This document shows, one piece after another, positions 26,119 to 35,485 of a stretch of 64,000 nucleotides of DNA (its first letter is position 1; every line of letters begins with the position of its first letter). Below the pieces are notes generated by a model. The model did no database searches and was not told the origin of the DNA. It saw only the letters and a list, made by a program, of their open reading frames with translations. The stretch is from Flavobacterium pallidum. GTDB taxonomy: Bacteria > Bacteroidota > Bacteroidia > Flavobacteriales > Flavobacteriaceae. The DNA lies in contig NZ_CP029187.1 of assembly GCF_003097535.1 (NCBI RefSeq), forward strand, positions 1,240,001 to 1,304,000. Reading direction: 5' to 3'. The translations under genes and the position numbers were made by a program.

Positions 26119-28079
26119 AATTCAAACTCCTCATCGATCCGCAACGAATCTGTTGCGGTGGAATCTTTTACCTTCAACCTGATGAAGTTTTTTGCGGGGC
26201 CGTTGATGATGACCGGTAGCGATTTATAGATGGTGTCATCGGCAGTCAACACGCCGCGTCTCAGCATCAGGTTGGTCAGGCCGGCATGGTTGTTTTTGAC
26301 ATAGGATCTTAAATTCCCATCGCCGTCAAACTGCCACATGAACCGTTTCGGGCTTGGAATGATGCCAGCCAGGAACAGGCATTCGTTTAATGACAATTCA
26401 GACGGGCTTTTCTGGAAATAAAAACGGCTAGCTTCCCCGATTCCATAAACATTAGGGCCCCATTCAATAATGTTGAAATAGACTTCAAGCATGCGTTCCT
26501 TGCTGGCAATACGATTGTTTTCAAGGATATAGACCAATAATATTTCTTCCAGTTTCCGCGAAAGCGTCTTTTCCCTTGTCAGGAATACGTTCTTGATCAA
26601 TTGCATGCTGATGGTACTGGCGCCGCGCGAGAATTTTTTGGTCTTGATGTTCTTGATGATGGATTGCTTGAATGCTTCACTGATGAATCCGCGGTGCGAG
26701 AAAAATGACGGATCTTCGGTCGTCAACACCGATTTGCGCAGGTAAGGTGAAATCTGGCCCAAAGGCGTATAATTCGGGTTGGCCTGACCTACAAGGATGC
26801 CGCGTTGTTCCCGGCCGTTTTCAATGGCGTGGTATACGAAATCCCCGTTGAGCTTGTTGAGGTTGGCTTCGCCGTATTTGATGATTTTGAGGTTTTCCTT
26901 GTCGAGCTTGCTGTCAAAAACCAAAGCGCCAGGCTTGTTCTTGTTGAACATAAAATCGAGATTGTAACTGAAGCTGCCTTCGGTTTCCATACCCTGGAAA
27001 TGCGTGAAAAGCCCGTCGGGTAGAGCGGAAATGAAATCCTGTGCTTTCATTTTTGGAATCGCAACTTTGAGCCTGTACACCGTATCCGATTCGGTGTCAT
27101 AAGATAAAAACGGATGGAATTTCAGCGAATTCAGGCTGACTGTCGAAGTACTGTCAACCGAAACGAAATTTTCGCCCAGAAGGAATCGGTAATCGAAACG
27201 CGCGTTTTTAATAATCACATCCTTACTGGCAATCCTGCGGTGGTTTATTTTCAGGTTTGCAATGGATGCGAAACCGTCGAGGTGCAATTCACCGCCGTCC
27301 ATATCGATATTATCCACTTTTACACGAATGGAGTCAAAACTCGATTTGAGGTTGTAGCGTTCGTCGAGGTAAGGCACACGGATGGCGCCGGTGTCAATAT
27401 TGAAAAACCGGATGTCGGCCTTATTGTCCCGCGGATCTGCGAAACCGGTAATGCGCCAGTTTTGCGAGAAATTGTCGGTTTGTACATTGATCGCCGTTTC
27501 GAGTTGCTTGTCGATGAGGCTCAGTTTACGGAAATTTATATTGGCTTTTTTACCATTGTCATTGAGCCTGAAAGCGAGGTTTTCAAGTGTCATGTCGGTT
27601 GGGATCAGGTTCAGTGCTTTGGATATCAGGCGATAGGCGAATTCGGCATAATCCCTTTTCTCGCCCGGCAAATCTTCGGTTTTGTCTCTTTTGAGGAACG
27701 CGTCGAAGTTTTTTTCGTTGCCCTTTTTCACCAATTGGACAAAACCATCGTGGATTTCCAGTGTCCCGATCTGCACATTTCCGGTAAGGAGTTTCCAGAA
27801 GTTAACGCTGGTCCTTATTTTTTTAATATTGAACAGCGTGTCAGCATTTTTCGGGACCAAAGAAACTTCTTCTGCATTAATGCCGCAGAAACCCTCAAAA
27901 GCGGCCTTTTTTACAACAAAGGTGCTGTGGTATTCCGTATCCATTTTAACCGAAACCTTTTGAATCGCTTTTTGGAGCAGTGCGTCCCGGAAAATAAAAA
28001 AACACGCGATTACGACCAAAATGAGTGCGGCGATAATCTTTAAGGCTAAATATATTTTCTGTTTTCTGGTCCTTGCCAT
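26115..28079 (-). CDS. Monofunctional peptidoglycan glycosyltransferase (GT51) with long N-terminal domain
   Basis: A 654-aa membrane-anchored enzyme predicted to polymerise lipid II into glycan strands. One transmembrane helix (about residues 10-30) is followed by about 390 residues of beta-rich periplasmic sequence resembling AsmA-like repeats (VQIGTLEIHDGFVQLVKKG, NIDMDGGELHLDGFASIANLKI). The GT51 domain occupies about 430-610: catalytic Glu455 in TEDPSFFSHRG, GASTISMQL, RKLEE and KERMLEVYFN. No transpeptidase domain follows, unlike bifunctional penicillin-binding proteins, and the protein is far longer than a typical monofunctional MtgA (about 240 aa). It lies 12 bases after radA. Confidence 0.9.
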   Translation of the reverse strand: MARTRKQKIYLALKIIAALILVVIACFFIFRDALLQKAIQKVSVKMDTEYHSTFVVKKAAFEGFCGINAEEVSLVPKNADTLFNIKKIRTSVNFWKLLTGNVQIGTLEIHDGFVQLVKKGNEKNFDAFLKRDKTEDLPGEKRDYAEFAYRLISKALNLIPTDMTLENLAFRLNDNGKKANINFRKLSLIDKQLETAINVQTDNFSQNWRITGFADPRDNKADIRFFNIDTGAIRVPYLDERYNLKSSFDSIRVKVDNIDMDGGELHLDGFASIANLKINHRRIASKDVIIKNARFDYRFLLGENFVSVDSTSTVSLNSLKFHPFLSYDTESDTVYRLKVAIPKMKAQDFISALPDGLFTHFQGMETEGSFSYNLDFMFNKNKPGALVFDSKLDKENLKIIKYGEANLNKLNGDFVYHAIENGREQRGILVGQANPNYTPLGQISPYLRKSVLTTEDPSFFSHRGFISEAFKQSIIKNIKTKKFSRGASTISMQLIKNVFLTREKTLSRKLEEILLVYILENNRIASKERMLEVYFNIIEWGPNVYGIGEASRFYFQKSPSELSLNECLFLAGIIPSPKRFMWQFDGDGNLRSYVKNNHAGLTNLMLRRGVLTADDTIYKSLPVIINGPAKNFIRLKVKDSTATDSLRIDEEFEF

Positions 28080-28091
28080 TTCAATTTAATT

Positions 28092-29450
28092 TTATCCGAA
28101 CAATTCGCCGGCCACTTCTTCGATCCTGCCCACCATCATCACTTTAATGCCGAAATCCTTGATTGGGATCTTGTTGTGCTTAGATACAAAAATACTCGAA
28201 AATCCGAGTTTTTCCGCTTCCTGGATGCGTTGTTCGATACGATTTACGGGACGTATTTCCCCGGAAAGCCCCACTTCAGCGGCAAAACAGAAATCTTTTC
28301 CCACCGGAATATCCTCGTTTGAGGAAAGGATCGCTGCGACGACCGCCAAATCAATCGCCGGATCATCGACCGTGATTCCGCCTGTAATGTTCAGGAAAAC
28401 GTCTTTTGTCCCGAGGCGGAAGCCTGCGCGTTTTTCCAAAACGGCCAAAATCATGTTCAGCCTTTTGGCATTATAACCTGTCGTGCTCCTCTGCGGCGTA
28501 CCATAAACGGCGGTGCTTACCAGCGCCTGGATTTCAATCATCAGCGGGCGCATGCCTTCCATGGTGGAGGCGATTGCGGTGCCGGATAATTCCTCGCTTT
28601 TGGGTGAAATCAATATTTCCGACGGATTAGAAACTTCCCGTAGCCCGCTGCCCTGCATTTCGTAAATGCCCAATTCGGCGGTAGAACCAAAACGGTTTTT
28701 CAGCGACCGTAGTATGCGGTACACGTGGTTCCTGTCGCCTTCGAATTGCAGCACTGTATCGACCATGTGTTCCAGGATTTTCGGGCCGGCAATGCTGCCG
28801 TCTTTCGTGATATGCCCGATGAGGATGACGGGCACATTGGTTTCTTTGGCAAATTTGATCAGCTCGGCAGTGCATTCCCGGATTTGCGAAATGCTTCCCG
28901 GTGAAGCCTCGATGTAATCTGTATGAAGTGTTTGTATCGAATCGATAATGACGACTTCAGGCTCAATTTCCCGGATCTGGTGGAAAATGTGCTGTGTTTT
29001 GGTCTCGGTTAAAATGTAGCAGTTGTTGGCTTTGTCGGTAATCCTTTCGGCACGCATTTTTATCTGCTTCTGACTTTCCTCGCCCGAAACATACAAGGTG
29101 CGATACGGGAGTTTGAGCGAAATCTGCAGCAGCAACGTACTTTTCCCGATTCCAGGTTCGCCGCCCAATAAAATCAGGGAGCCGGGAACAATCCCGCCGC
29201 CGAGTACACGGTTCAGTTCGCCGTCAAGGCTGTCCATACGGATTTCCTGCGCCGAGTCGATTTCTTCAATCTTAAGGGGCTTTGCTGCTTTTTTATTTTC
29301 TGCCGAAGGTTTCCAGGAAGTCTTGTCTTCCTTCTGTATCACCTCTTCGACAATCGTATTCCATTGTTTGCAGGAATTGCACTGGCCCTGCCATTTCGGA
29401 TATTGGGTTCCGCAATGCTGGCAAAAGAAGGCCGTCTTTATTTTTGACAT
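28092..29450 (-). CDS. radA: DNA repair protein RadA
   Basis: A 452-aa RecA-like ATPase that promotes branch migration in recombinational repair. The N-terminal zinc finger uses Cys10, Cys13, Cys24 and Cys27. The ATPase core has Walker A GGEPGIGKST (96-105), Walker B VVIIDSIQT and the family-specific KNRFG motif. The C-terminal Lon-protease-like domain (about 280-452) carries SGEIRPVNRIEQRIQEAEKLGF. Its ATG shares a base with the stop of the upstream hydrolase-like gene, so translation is likely coupled within the panC-to-GT51 run. Confidence 0.96.
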   Translation of the reverse strand: MSKIKTAFFCQHCGTQYPKWQGQCNSCKQWNTIVEEVIQKEDKTSWKPSAENKKAAKPLKIEEIDSAQEIRMDSLDGELNRVLGGGIVPGSLILLGGEPGIGKSTLLLQISLKLPYRTLYVSGEESQKQIKMRAERITDKANNCYILTETKTQHIFHQIREIEPEVVIIDSIQTLHTDYIEASPGSISQIRECTAELIKFAKETNVPVILIGHITKDGSIAGPKILEHMVDTVLQFEGDRNHVYRILRSLKNRFGSTAELGIYEMQGSGLREVSNPSEILISPKSEELSGTAIASTMEGMRPLMIEIQALVSTAVYGTPQRSTTGYNAKRLNMILAVLEKRAGFRLGTKDVFLNITGGITVDDPAIDLAVVAAILSSNEDIPVGKDFCFAAEVGLSGEIRPVNRIEQRIQEAEKLGFSSIFVSKHNKIPIKDFGIKVMMVGRIEEVAGELFG

Positions 29451-30598
29451 TATTTGCTTCCTCCTTTTTTTAATTCGTCCGCTTTATCAAGCATCATGTC
29501 TTTGGTCAGATCGCCGATTTCATCCATGAGGTAAGCGTTTTGGTATGCTTTTGCGGCTTTTTTGGTGTCACCGGTCTTTTCATAAAACATCCCCATTTCA
29601 TATTGCGAAAGCATGGCCTTTGGGTAACTTTTTTTAGCGATGGCAGCCAGTTTTTCAAGTTCGTCGAAAGCATTATTCTTGATAATGGCCGCTTCGATGG
29701 CCTTGAAATCGCTGATACGTACCGGCATTTTCATACCATATGATTTCTCGATGATATCATATTTTTTGATCAGGTAATCGACATATCCTTTTTCCATCTT
29801 AACGATCTTTTCCTGGAATTCGGCTGTGGAAATAGGTTGGTACTGCCCGAAAATGTGGTATAAGGATGCCGGAATGCCGTACAAAACCAATGAATAATGC
29901 GAAGCGCCTTTGAACTCGTCATAAGCATAATACACATTGGAATGCAGTACGGTTTTAATATTGGTATCCAGAGTCCGCATATCGGCGAGATTTTTTTTCA
30001 GGTCACCGTCGCCGCTGGCCATATAATAGAAAATGGGTTTTTTGGTCGTCTGGAGCATGACAGGGATGCGTTCCATCATTTGCAGGCCAAATTCAGGGCT
30101 GAAGCAGATGTAAGCGTTAAAAAGCGGATTTTCCTTATATAGGAACAGATTCAGGAAACCTGCCGTGACATCGTGACCGCCGATGATCCTGAACGGGGAA
30201 AGGCGGTATTTTTTGTCGAGCGCCGGAATCAGTTCGGTACCGATGAATTCAAAAAATGCCGCGCCCGTTTCCGTAGGCAGGCCTTCTTCATCCATCACCG
30301 AGTCGGCTTCACGTTCCCCATTGCTGTTTTGGTTTACAGCAACGATGACCACTTCCGGGAGGTCGTCCCAGTAATTGCCATAAGCGAGGGCGCCATCATA
30401 CGCGTCAAGCAGGTATTCACCATCCAAAAGCAATAGAAGTGGGTATTTCCGGTCTTTATTCTTACCGTAAGACAGTGGAAGCGAGACTGTAAACTCGCGG
30501 TCCATATTCAATTTTTCAGAGAATATAGTGTCGCGGCTTCGTTGCGAAAAAGCAGGGAGGCAACACAGGAATGCCAGTAGAATTATAATTTTTTTCAT
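29450..30598 (-). CDS. Secreted esterase-D-like protein with altered nucleophile and TPR tail
   Basis: A 382-aa exported protein (signal peptide MKKIIILLAFLCCLPAFSQ). Residues 25-265 match the alpha/beta-hydrolase fold of the esterase D/enterochelin esterase group (SLPLSYGKNKDRKYPLLLLLDGEY). The nucleophile elbow, normally G-H-S-x-G-G, reads GGHDVTAG here: Asp143 replaces the catalytic serine. The last 60 residues contain TPR-like helices (YEMGMFYEKTGDTKKAAKAYQNAYLM). It is therefore likely a binding or regulatory protein rather than a classical serine esterase, unless Asp acts differently. It sits between the flippase-like gene and radA. Confidence 0.78.
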   Translation of the reverse strand: MKKIIILLAFLCCLPAFSQRSRDTIFSEKLNMDREFTVSLPLSYGKNKDRKYPLLLLLDGEYLLDAYDGALAYGNYWDDLPEVVIVAVNQNSNGEREADSVMDEEGLPTETGAAFFEFIGTELIPALDKKYRLSPFRIIGGHDVTAGFLNLFLYKENPLFNAYICFSPEFGLQMMERIPVMLQTTKKPIFYYMASGDGDLKKNLADMRTLDTNIKTVLHSNVYYAYDEFKGASHYSLVLYGIPASLYHIFGQYQPISTAEFQEKIVKMEKGYVDYLIKKYDIIEKSYGMKMPVRISDFKAIEAAIIKNNAFDELEKLAAIAKKSYPKAMLSQYEMGMFYEKTGDTKKAAKAYQNAYLMDEIGDLTKDMMLDKADELKKGGSK

Positions 30599-30654
30599 AG
30601 CCCGTTGAGGATTAAAGGAATGGATCCATTAAAACAGTCGGGGAAGTTAAGAAA

Positions 30655-31617
30655 TTATTTTTTCCTATTCAGGATGGGAAGCAGGAAAATTGAAATGATT
30701 CCCGTGATGACCACGAGCAGTATCTGGGAAATCCAGACAATCCATCCGAAGGCGTTTCCAACCGTTTCCGCAATACCGTAGAACAACAGGATCTTAGCCA
30801 TCAGTACAGGATAGGTCCCGAAGCCGCTGCTGGTCACTGCAATGGTGATGCTTCCTACGAGGAATGAAGATAAAATGGCACCAAAACCGATATTACTGGT
30901 TTCCTTTAGGGTGAAAATAGTGATGTAAAACATCGCCAGGTAACTTACCCAGATAAAAATGGTGTGGAAGATATAAGGCCATTTTTTCTCCATCTTTACA
31001 ACGCTGAGCATGCCTTCCTTGAGCCCGGAAACTTTTGCCTTGAGCGAAACGATGAATTTCATACGGGAATAAAAATACAGCAGCAACGCAATAATGGTCA
31101 ATGTTCCACCGATGACCAGTACCCAGATCGTTTCCCGCAAAGGGATTTTGTCCAGAACGAATTTCTTTACGGCTTCAAACTGTACAAAAAAAGTCAGTAC
31201 CATCAGGAAGAGCAGTACAATTGAGTCGACGATGCGCTCAGCCACAATACTTCCGAAAGCTTTGTCAAAAGGGATGTTGTCGTATTTTTTAAGGACCAGT
31301 GCGCGTGAAAATTCACCCGAACGCGGAATGGTCATGTTTACAAGATAGCCTACTGAAACCGCCATGAAATTATTGGCAAACGAACTCTTATAGCCCATAT
31401 GTTCCAGCGAAAATTTCCATCGGTAGGCACGGGAAATACAACCTAAAGTGGAAATAATGAGTGAAACGATAATGTAAAAATAATCGGCCCGGCGGAAATG
31501 CGTCTTGATTTCCTTTAACTGCTCCGGCGTGAATTTATCGTAGGTGTAATAAATAAGAAAAACACCCAGCAACAGCGGGAGGATTATGGAAAGCCATTTT
31601 GTAATTTGATTTTTCAC
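30655..31617 (-). CDS. Lysylphosphatidylglycerol synthase TM-region family protein (UPF0104)
   Basis: A 320-aa integral membrane protein with about eight hydrophobic helices, matching the flippase-like membrane region of MprF/lysylphosphatidylglycerol synthases (NFMAVSVGYLVNMTIPRSGEFSRALVL is the diagnostic stretch, and SFLVGSITIAVTSSGFGTYPVLMA a second). The catalytic aminoacyl-transferase domain of MprF is absent. The role in Bacteroidota is not established; lipid or polyprenyl-linked substrate translocation is a guess. The gene starts 4 bases after panD ends and is followed after 56 bases by the hydrolase-like gene. Confidence 0.85.
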   Translation of the reverse strand: MKNQITKWLSIILPLLLGVFLIYYTYDKFTPEQLKEIKTHFRRADYFYIIVSLIISTLGCISRAYRWKFSLEHMGYKSSFANNFMAVSVGYLVNMTIPRSGEFSRALVLKKYDNIPFDKAFGSIVAERIVDSIVLLFLMVLTFFVQFEAVKKFVLDKIPLRETIWVLVIGGTLTIIALLLYFYSRMKFIVSLKAKVSGLKEGMLSVVKMEKKWPYIFHTIFIWVSYLAMFYITIFTLKETSNIGFGAILSSFLVGSITIAVTSSGFGTYPVLMAKILLFYGIAETVGNAFGWIVWISQILLVVITGIISIFLLPILNRKK

Positions 31618-31621
31618 CGGT

Positions 31622-31972
31622 CTATGTCAGCGAATTGTCCTTTTCATTAGGGAATACCAAAGAAGGCTTAAAGGATTTTGCTTCTTCAAAGTCGAGTATT
31701 CCATATGAAATGATGATGATGATGTCGCCCTTCTGGACTTTCCTCGCAGCAGGGCCGTTCAGGGTAATGTCGCCGCTGTTGCGGTTTCCCTTGATGGCGT
31801 AGGTTTCGAGGCGTTCGCCGTTGTTGATGTTGACGATGGATACTTTTTCACCTTCGATGATGTTGGCGGCTTCCATTAAAGCCTCGTCAATAGTGATGCT
31901 TCCGATATAATTCAGATCGGCTCCGGTCACGCTGACGCGGTGGATTTTTGATTTTACTACTTCAATTTGCAT
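31622..31972 (-). CDS. panD: Aspartate 1-decarboxylase precursor
   Basis: Makes beta-alanine from L-aspartate for pantothenate. The 116-aa proenzyme cleaves itself between Gly24 and Ser25 (YIGSITID), turning Ser25 into the pyruvoyl cofactor. Other family segments are VTGADL and [12 protein letters not shown], with GAAARKVQ replaced by [22 protein letters not shown] 31972 gives the usual [13 protein letters not shown] start; an upstream in-frame codon would run into panC. It follows panC by 13 bases. Confidence 0.96.
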   Translation of the reverse strand: MQIEVVKSKIHRVSVTGADLNYIGSITIDEALMEAANIIEGEKVSIVNINNGERLETYAIKGNRNSGDITLNGPAARKVQKGDIIIIISYGILDFEEAKSFKPSLVFPNEKDNSLT

Positions 31973-31985
31973 GGCGCAAAAGTAA

Positions 31986-32840
31986 TTAATTAAATGAAAT
32001 CGTGTCAATTAAACGAATATCCTTAACAAAAACGGCTATAAAACCACGGTATTTTTTGTTTTTGCTTTTGCGGATTACAGGCAATAACGTTGATTCGTCA
32101 GCAATTTCGAAATATTCCAGCCTGAAACCGTCGATATTCTTAAATGATTTTTCGACAAAAGCCGTGACTTCTTTTGCGCTTTTCGTGCCAAACATTTCTT
32201 TGGCATATTTTAAAGTGCTGAAAATAACTGAAGCTTTATGTTTTTGCTCCGGAAGCAGTCGTTCATTCCTTGAACTCATGGCGAGCCCGTTTGCTTCGCG
32301 GAATATTGGCATGCCGATGATATTCACCGGTATATTATATTTACTGACCAGTTTCCGGATAATCTGCAATTGCTGGAAATCCTTTTCCCCAAAATACGCA
32401 TTATGAGGTTTTACAATATCAAAAAGGCGTTTGACGACCGTCCCGACACCGTCGAAATGGCCTGGCCTGTGGCGGCCTTCCATTTGCTTGTCGATGCCAT
32501 CAAAATTGAAGTGTTCTGACGTTGTTTTTCCGCCGTAAATATCATCTACCGATGGGGCATATACAATCACGTTGTCGCTGACCGTGCGGATTTTCTCAAT
32601 ATCGGCTTCAAGTGTCCTTGGATATTTCTTAAGATCATCCGGATTGTTGAATTGCGTCGGGTTTACGAAAATACTCATGACAGTCACATCATTATCCTTT
32701 AAGGACTGGGCCATCAGGGAGAGGTGTCCCTGATGCAGTGCGCCCATGGTTGGCACGAAACCTATTGTCATCTTGCCTGAGGCCAAAGATTTCAGGTGTG
32801 ATTTTAAATCAGCCTGCCGTTCGAAAATCTGCATGAGCAT
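31986..32840 (-). CDS. panC: Pantothenate synthetase
   Basis: Condenses D-pantoate with beta-alanine using ATP in the cytosol. The 284-aa length is typical. Visible motifs are [17 protein letters not shown] (nucleotide-binding HIGH-like site, residues 35-51 or so), [20 protein letters not shown] and [15 protein letters not shown]. The chosen ATG at 32840 (alternative Met two codons later, 32834) lies just below a TAAGTTTG promoter box, while the longer reading from 32885 would start upstream of that box. With panD it supplies both the substrate and the final step. Confidence 0.95.
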   Translation of the reverse strand: MLMQIFERQADLKSHLKSLASGKMTIGFVPTMGALHQGHLSLMAQSLKDNDVTVMSIFVNPTQFNNPDDLKKYPRTLEADIEKIRTVSDNVIVYAPSVDDIYGGKTTSEHFNFDGIDKQMEGRHRPGHFDGVGTVVKRLFDIVKPHNAYFGEKDFQQLQIIRKLVSKYNIPVNIIGMPIFREANGLAMSSRNERLLPEQKHKASVIFSTLKYAKEMFGTKSAKEVTAFVEKSFKNIDGFRLEYFEIADESTLLPVIRKSKNKKYRGFIAVFVKDIRLIDTISFN

Positions 32841-32855
32841 TGGATTAATAATTTG

Positions 32856-32863
32856 CAAACTTA
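32856..32863 (-). promoter_or_regulatory. Candidate -7 element for the panC-panD run
   Basis: TAAGTTTG on the minus strand lies 15 bases before the panC ATG at 32840 and back-to-back with the divergent element at 32895. It supports the shorter panC start. Confidence 0.5.
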
Positions 32864-32894
32864 AGATTTTACCCAATAAATCCATAAAATTTTG

Positions 32895-32902
32895 TACTTT
32901 TG
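32895..32902 (+). promoter_or_regulatory. Candidate -7 element for the glycogen-synthase-like/DUF4270/glmS run
   Basis: TACTTTTG fits TAnnTTTG and lies 38 bases upstream of the ATG at 32941. It excludes the much longer upstream reading of this frame, which would overlap panC. Confidence 0.45.
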
Positions 32903-32940
32903 CCTGTTTTTTATCGGCAATACATAAAGTACAGAATTAT

Positions 32941-33747
32941 ATGGAGGATAAGAGGATATTGTTTGTATCATCTGAAGTGGTGCCTTACCTGGCAGAAAAT
33001 GAAGTTTCTTCAATGTCATATGATGTCCCCAAAATGATTAATGATCAGGGCGGGCAGATCAGGATTTTTATGCCGAGATACGGCAACATCAACGAACGCA
33101 GGCACCAGTTGCACGAGGTGATCAGGCTGTCTGGGATGAATCTGGTAGTCAATGACCTTGACATGCCGTTGATTATCAAGGTAGCTTCTATTCCGAAAGA
33201 AAGAATCCAGGTTTATTTTATTGACAATGATGAATACTTCAAACGGAAGGCAACCTTTGCGGATGAAGAAGGTGTGTTGTATCCCGATAATGACGAGCGT
33301 GCGATATTCTTTGCAAAAGGCGTTGTCGAAACCGTGAAAAAACTGAACTGGGTCCCGGACATCATCCATGTTCATGGCTGGCTTGCCGCAATGCTGCCGA
33401 TTTATATGAAGCATTATTATAAGGACGAAGCGTTGTTTGCAGATACTAAAATCGTAACGTCGGTATATTCCCAGCCTTTTGATGAAACGCTGAATATCGA
33501 AATGATCAATAAGGTGAAGTTTGACGGCATTCCCGGAGAAGCGGTTGCTGATCTGGAAATACCTACTTATGAGAATATTATCAGGGCTTCCGTCCTGCAT
33601 TCGGATGCAGTAATCATAGCGTCTGAAACCCTTTCCCCAAGTTTAACAAAATTTATAGAATCGTCCGGAAAACCTTTTTTACCTTTCGCCCCGAAAGATA
33701 AATTCGCAGCGGTTTACACCGATTTTTACAAAACAAAAGTGCTATAA
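32941..33747 (+). CDS. Glycogen/starch synthase-like protein, N-terminal domain only
   Basis: A 268-aa protein matching only the first Rossmann domain of GT5 glycogen synthases (ILFVSSEVVPYLAEN, RIFMPRYGNINERRH, PDIIHVHGWLAAMLPIYMK). True enzymes are about 480 aa and carry a KTGGL motif near residue 18 that binds ADP-glucose; here that position reads AENEVSS. With the C-terminal domain missing as well, glucosyl transfer is unlikely. Homologues of this length sit between panC and DUF4270 in related genomes as far as I recall, so this is probably an established paralogue and not fresh decay. It begins a likely operon with DUF4270 and glmS. Confidence 0.82.
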   Translation: MEDKRILFVSSEVVPYLAENEVSSMSYDVPKMINDQGGQIRIFMPRYGNINERRHQLHEVIRLSGMNLVVNDLDMPLIIKVASIPKERIQVYFIDNDEYFKRKATFADEEGVLYPDNDERAIFFAKGVVETVKKLNWVPDIIHVHGWLAAMLPIYMKHYYKDEALFADTKIVTSVYSQPFDETLNIEMINKVKFDGIPGEAVADLEIPTYENIIRASVLHSDAVIIASETLSPSLTKFIESSGKPFLPFAPKDKFAAVYTDFYKTKVL

Positions 33748-33764
33748 ATTATTTCTGATTACCC

Positions 33765-35480
33765 ATGAATTACAAAACAGTAAGATCTTTTTTTCTCTTC
33801 ATTTCCATTACAGCTTTTTTTGCTTCCTGTGACAAGGAATATAACGATATCGGGACAGATGTGATCGGTGAGGACCATTTCCTTGTCGATAAATATACCG
33901 GTGCATCGGTGGTGGCTTTTGATAAATCTACAGGAGCGGTGCAGTCAAACAACCTGCCGGTGAATCCGCTGGGGATTTATGACAACCCTACGTTTGGCGT
34001 TACCAAAGCCGGTTTCGTAACCCAGGCTGAAATTGATATCAGCAATTTAAACAATGCCATCGGGAACAACCCTCTGGTGGACAGCGTGTATATATCAATC
34101 CCTTACTTCAGTAGCAGAACCGCTATAACCAGCGGGGTAAGCACTTATGAGCTTGATTCCATCTACGGCAGCGGTAAAATGAAGCTTAAGATTTATGAAA
34201 ACGGCTATTACCTGAATGACCTGGATCCGGCAACCGGTTTTGAAGATGCCCAGAGATTTTTCAATGACGACCCGAATATTGAGAGTTATAAAAGAGGAGC
34301 CGCTGGCGATGGAACGTCAATCCCCAATGGGAAGCAGCTTAATGATCTTTTGGTGAGTGAAGGAAATCCGACAGATTTCGCAGATGACCATTTTACATTC
34401 AGTAATAAAGAAATCATCACCAAAACGAAAAATGATAATAATGAAGACGTGATCTCAAGATCGGCACCTGCGATGCGGATGAAGCTTAACAAAGATTTTT
34501 TCCAAAAGAAAATCCTTGACGCGCCAGCTGCAAAACTCGCCAATAATGCGTCATTCAGGGATTATTTCAGGGGGCTTTATTTCAAGATGGAAGATGATGA
34601 CTCAGGCGATGGTACAACGATGGCGATGATGGATTTTTCAAAAGGGACTATCAATATCGCTTATAAAGAAGATAAGATCATCCGCAACAAAGCCAACACC
34701 GCAGATAGCCTCACAAGGCCGGCAAAGAAATATGTAATCAACTTAAAAGGCAATACCATCAGCCTTCAACAGCATAATGAGACGGCTGATTATAATGCCG
34801 CCTTATCAACAACAAACACTACTGTGGGCGATGAAAAACTGTACCTGAAAGGCGGGCAGGGATCGATTGCGGTCATCGATTTGTTCGGCCCTGGAGAACT
34901 TGAAGCACTGCGCGATAAAAAATGGCTGGTCAATGAAGCAAACCTGACTTTTTACATTGACCGTGCCAGCATGAAGTCGGAAGAAGGAAGCGGTGTTGCA
35001 AAACCAATTGAGCCGGAACGATTGTACCTTTACGATTTAACGAATAAACGTCCTTTATACGATTATGCTACGGATGGAACGACTTATTCTACAAAGCCAA
35101 AATTTGCTAAAGTCATCCACGATGGGATCATACAACGTGAAGAAGTAAAGGGCCGTGGTGTAAAATACAGGATCAGGATTACAAATTACATGAGGAACCT
35201 GCTTAAGCACAATATAGCGGATCCAAGTAAAGATTCGACAAATGTGAGAATCGGACTGGCTGTAACAGAGTCAATTAATATCATTTCGAATGCAAGGCTT
35301 AAAAATCCGACGACACTTCCTTTGCCATTTACAAATACTTCCACTACATTTGACAGGCTGCCAGCAGCTTCTGTAATGCATCCCTTAGGGACGGTGCTTT
35401 GGGGAAGTGCCCCGACGGTTGCGGATGACAAAAGGCTGAAACTCGAAATTTATTACACAGAAGAAACCAATAGTAACTAA
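33765..35480 (+). CDS. DUF4270 lipoprotein
   Basis: A 571-aa predicted lipoprotein: the signal sequence ends AFFASC with Cys22 as the lipidated residue, then DKEYNDIGTDVIG. The rest is beta-rich with no recognised catalytic motif and matches the DUF4270 family of Bacteroidota envelope proteins (PLGIYDNPTFGVTKAGFVTQ; C-terminal PLGTVLWGSAP and LKLEIYYTE). Function is unknown. It follows the glycogen-synthase-like gene by 17 bases and precedes glmS by 5, so the three are co-transcribed, hinting at a link with amino-sugar or envelope synthesis. Confidence 0.85.
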   Translation: MNYKTVRSFFLFISITAFFASCDKEYNDIGTDVIGEDHFLVDKYTGASVVAFDKSTGAVQSNNLPVNPLGIYDNPTFGVTKAGFVTQAEIDISNLNNAIGNNPLVDSVYISIPYFSSRTAITSGVSTYELDSIYGSGKMKLKIYENGYYLNDLDPATGFEDAQRFFNDDPNIESYKRGAAGDGTSIPNGKQLNDLLVSEGNPTDFADDHFTFSNKEIITKTKNDNNEDVISRSAPAMRMKLNKDFFQKKILDAPAAKLANNASFRDYFRGLYFKMEDDDSGDGTTMAMMDFSKGTINIAYKEDKIIRNKANTADSLTRPAKKYVINLKGNTISLQQHNETADYNAALSTTNTTVGDEKLYLKGGQGSIAVIDLFGPGELEALRDKKWLVNEANLTFYIDRASMKSEEGSGVAKPIEPERLYLYDLTNKRPLYDYATDGTTYSTKPKFAKVIHDGIIQREEVKGRGVKYRIRITNYMRNLLKHNIADPSKDSTNVRIGLAVTESINIISNARLKNPTTLPLPFTNTSTTFDRLPAASVMHPLGTVLWGSAPTVADDKRLKLEIYYTEETNSN

Positions 35481-35485
35481 GTATT

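Noticed and set aside
27114..28043. 309-codon open frame on the plus strand, antisense to the GT51 gene
   Set aside because: The minus strand encodes a protein with clear GT51 motifs and a membrane anchor; the antisense frame has no signature or start signal and is explained by codon bias of the real gene.
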